Assembly (NCBI GenBank): GCA_018694455.1
Contig: JABHNP010000107.1
Coordinates: 1-8,301, forward strand
DNA: 8,301 nucleotides
Reading direction: 5' to 3'
DNA from: Planctomycetaceae bacterium
Lineage (GTDB): Bacteria > Planctomycetota > Planctomycetia > Pirellulales > UBA1268
Shown one piece after another: positions 6,095 to 8,301 of the stretch. A program made the position numbers and the translations under genes. Within the stretch, counting starts at the first letter, position 1, and the number at the start of each line of letters is the position of its first letter. Under the pieces are notes generated by a model. The model was not told the DNA's origin. It worked only from the letters and a program-made list of their open reading frames with translations, and ran no database searches.

Positions 6095-8301
6095 ATGGTA
6101 CGACCTTCCGCCCAGAGACTTCTTCTTTTCGCCTACATCACAATCCTTTGTATTTCTGGGGCTCAAAACGCCTTATCCCAAAATCCCACTACGCATCTTC
6201 TAGACCAGACGAATGAGGCACTTGCTGCCCAGATAAGAATGCGTGGCGACCCAATGCGTGGTGCCCTTTTATTTCACAGATCAACTGCTGGCTGCATCAA
6301 GTGTCACTCTGACGGACAATCGCCCTCACCGCTAGGACCAAAGCTCACTGATATCAATCCCTCGACCAACTACACATATCTCATTGAATCTGTTCTAAAT
6401 CCATCGAAAGCCATTCGGGAAGGCTACGAGACTGTTTCTATTGTCACCACAGATGGGAAAGTACGAACGGGACTCGTGGTATCACAAAATGATACGCAGG
6501 TCGTTCTTCGTGAATTAGTCGACCTCTTACATCCCATAGTGATTTCACAACATGACATTGATGTCGTTGAAAAACTGCCAGTGTCCATGATGCCAGCTGG
6601 TCTTGTCGATAGCCTTCGAAATGAAGGCGAATTTTACGACCTTATGCGATACGTATTCGAAGTTGTACACGGTGGTCCATCTCGCGCTCTAGAGCTCCGC
6701 CCATCACCAGAAGAACTCGTCATTGAAGACGACTCCATCGGAATTGATCACGCAGGAATTCTTCAACACCTTGGCTCCCGGGACTTTAAATCTGGCAAAA
6801 AAATATATCTAAGCCACTGTCAAAACTGCCACGGGGCAAACGGTAACGAACCAACAATGCCTCTTGCACGAGCCTTCGGAACCGAACCTCTAAAAAACGG
6901 TTCTGATCCGTACAGTATGTTTATGACACTCACCAAGGGACGCGGGCTAATGGCGGCAGTGCAATATCTTTCACCAAAAGAGCGATATCAGGTGGTTCAT
7001 TACATACGTGAAGCGCTGATAAAACCTAGTAATCCACAGTACAACGCTATTGATGCCGCCTATTTGGCAGAATTACCAAAAGGCACGAGCCTCGGTGATC
7101 ATACTGAGTACAAACCACGTGACTTCGGCCCTGCTCTCGGTTCTCAGATAGGAACACAAGTTAATAACGCTTTGACAATAAAACTCGATGAGACAACAAC
7201 GGCGAGCTACGATCTGCACCGCATGAAACTTGTCGGAATCTGGGAAGATGGTTTTCTCGACTTACGTGAAACGCATCACTATCGTCAGCGTGGTGAACAA
7301 ATGCCCCAGATAGAGGGAACACTGCTGTCAGGTCTCGACGGCTGGCAGTGGGCATATGCTGGGTCTTTTGACAATACTAATAACATCAAACCTCCCCGTG
7401 GACCAATTGATGAAAAATTCATGCGATATGATGGATATTCGCTCTACGACAATGATGTAATCCTGCGATATGAGATCGAAGAAAGAGCTATCCTCGAATC
7501 ACCACAGAAGACTTCTACCGATTGTGGACCCTGTATCACGCACACTCTCCACATTGAGCCTGGCACACAACAACTTGAATTATCTGTAGCTCAATTTCAA
7601 ACAATGGGTTTGGATTCCGGAATCTACACATTGGACGGAAGATCACAAAAAAGCTTGCAAGGTAAAGCTTCAGAATGCGCGGCAATTATTACAGATGGCT
7701 CAACACAAATGGAGTACTTTGTTGAATCAGAACGAGCAGGTGTGCTTGATTTAGGTACACCAAAGAGAACTGTGATAGTCCGATTTCGAACAACTGAAGC
7801 AGGAACCCTGATATCATCTGCCCCCTCAAGCGGCAAATGGAAACCAAATGGTAAAACATTATTCCTTCGTGGCGACGAGGTTGTTTTTGATATTGGATGG
7901 GTAGGTGCTCTCAGCGGAAAAGCTGATGTTCGTGACGGAAAGTGGCATGTCGCAGCGGTGGTCATTACTGAAGATCAAACAAAGCTCTTTGTTGACGGAA
8001 AACTTCTTGGAACACGTCAGGGATTCAATCGGCCTTACGTAAATGGACACGTCCTCAAAATTGGCTCAACAGCGAGTGATTTTGGAGGAGATTTCCAAGG
8101 CGACATCGAATGGGTTCGCATTTTCAAAGGGGCCGCGTCTGTCGATGAATTGCGTGCACTGGCAAGCAAGAAGCAGCCTCCTCTGAAGCCTCTTTTTTTT
8201 GAATGGGATGCTGCAAGTCGACTGAAAAATGATCGGCCAGATACACCTGTAACCAGTGTGGCCGCACATGTTACAGGTGACACTGAGAACCTCGTCTGGA
8301 A
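6095..8301 (+). CDS. Large secreted dihaem cytochrome c with DUF6797-like and LamG-like domains (3' end outside window)
   Basis: An open frame of 735 codons runs from ATG 6095 off the right edge. No Shine-Dalgarno sequence precedes it, but no other in-frame ATG lies just upstream and a signal peptide follows immediately (residues 1-28, core LLLFAYITILCIS, cleavage near ALS/Q). Residues 55-190 resemble the PVC CxxCH heme-binding domain (TIGR02603 type): haem site C67-I-K-C-H71, LGPKLTDI, LIESVLNPSKAIREGYET, and SMMPAGL with candidate axial Met165 or Met166. Residues 228-310 form a second cytochrome c unit: C242-Q-N-C-H246, candidate Met286. About 335-500 resembles DUF6797 (DFGPALGSQIG, GIWEDGFLDLR). 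About 540-690 resembles a LamG/concanavalin A-like domain (DGKWHVAAVV, LFVDGKLLG, FQGDIEWVRIF). Inferred role: extracytoplasmic redox protein with a possible glycan-binding module; substrate unknown. Haem attachment should occur in the periplasm through the cytochrome c maturation system. Confidence 0.88.
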   Translation, partial: MVRPSAQRLLLFAYITILCISGAQNALSQNPTTHLLDQTNEALAAQIRMRGDPMRGALLFHRSTAGCIKCHSDGQSPSPLGPKLTDINPSTNYTYLIESVLNPSKAIREGYETVSIVTTDGKVRTGLVVSQNDTQVVLRELVDLLHPIVISQHDIDVVEKLPVSMMPAGLVDSLRNEGEFYDLMRYVFEVVHGGPSRALELRPSPEELVIEDDSIGIDHAGILQHLGSRDFKSGKKIYLSHCQNCHGANGNEPTMPLARAFGTEPLKNGSDPYSMFMTLTKGRGLMAAVQYLSPKERYQVVHYIREALIKPSNPQYNAIDAAYLAELPKGTSLGDHTEYKPRDFGPALGSQIGTQVNNALTIKLDETTTASYDLHRMKLVGIWEDGFLDLRETHHYRQRGEQMPQIEGTLLSGLDGWQWAYAGSFDNTNNIKPPRGPIDEKFMRYDGYSLYDNDVILRYEIEERAILESPQKTSTDCGPCITHTLHIEPGTQQLELSVAQFQTMGLDSGIYTLDGRSQKSLQGKASECAAIITDGSTQMEYFVESERAGVLDLGTPKRTVIVRFRTTEAGTLISSAPSSGKWKPNGKTLFLRGDEVVFDIGWVGALSGKADVRDGKWHVAAVVITEDQTKLFVDGKLLGTRQGFNRPYVNGHVLKIGSTASDFGGDFQGDIEWVRIFKGAASVDELRALASKKQPPLKPLFFEWDAASRLKNDRPDTPVTSVAAHVTGDTENLVW

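Noticed and set aside
7624..7965. Minus-strand open frame of 113 codons
   Set aside because: Antisense to the LamG-like part of the cytochrome protein and without protein-like motifs.
1..8301. CRISPR array, tRNA, insertion sequence or defence system
   Set aside because: No regularly spaced repeats of CRISPR length, no cloverleaf pattern, no transposase-like frame and no terminal inverted repeats were seen on either strand.

Overview
The window looks like chromosomal DNA of a free-living, probably aquatic bacterium of the Planctomycetota (or at least the PVC group). The evidence is a run of secreted type I sulfatases next to a very large secreted protein. That protein joins two class-I-like cytochrome c segments (the first resembling the planctomycete CxxCH heme-binding family, TIGR02603 type) to a DUF6797-like region and a LamG/concanavalin A-like domain. 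This combination is typical of Pirellulales-type genomes, but the assignment is by resemblance, not by database search.

Layout. Positions 1-5718 are transcribed leftward (minus strand). In order of transcription they hold a class III PLP-dependent aminotransferase (5650-4280), a 269-nt spacer, an iduronate-2-sulfatase-like sulfatase (4010-2538), a second sulfatase of a different subfamily (2426-954), and a third sulfatase (847 to beyond base 1, C-terminus outside the window) that again resembles iduronate-2-sulfatase. The three sulfatases all have N-terminal signal peptides and complete formylglycine motifs (CNPTR, CSPCR and CSPSR). The gaps between them are 111 and 106 nt and hold weak promoter-like sequences, so they may be one operon or separately promoted genes. 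From 6095 to the right edge, and divergent from the aminotransferase, runs the start (735 codons) of the multidomain cytochrome protein.

How the genes may work together. The sulfatases are inferred to be exported and to remove sulfate esters from sulfated polysaccharides. Having two related and one unrelated sulfatase suggests that several sulfate positions are attacked. The cytochrome/LamG protein is probably also exported and could couple binding of a carbohydrate or other extracytoplasmic ligand to electron transfer, but its substrate is unknown. The aminotransferase is cytoplasmic and GabT-like, and nothing in the sequence ties it to sulfatase function apart from its position.

Smaller features. 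The aminotransferase leader contains a 12-codon ORF with a near-ideal Shine-Dalgarno sequence. The sulfatase leader at 4021-4043 contains a terminator-like hairpin plus U-rich tract directly before the ribosome binding site. The divergent intergenic region (5719-6094) carries two direct-repeat pairs and a short palindrome. I found no tRNA, rRNA, CRISPR array, insertion sequence or obvious defence system. Most of the window is ordinary for its lineage. The parts I would look at again are the two leader arrangements and the composite cytochrome.
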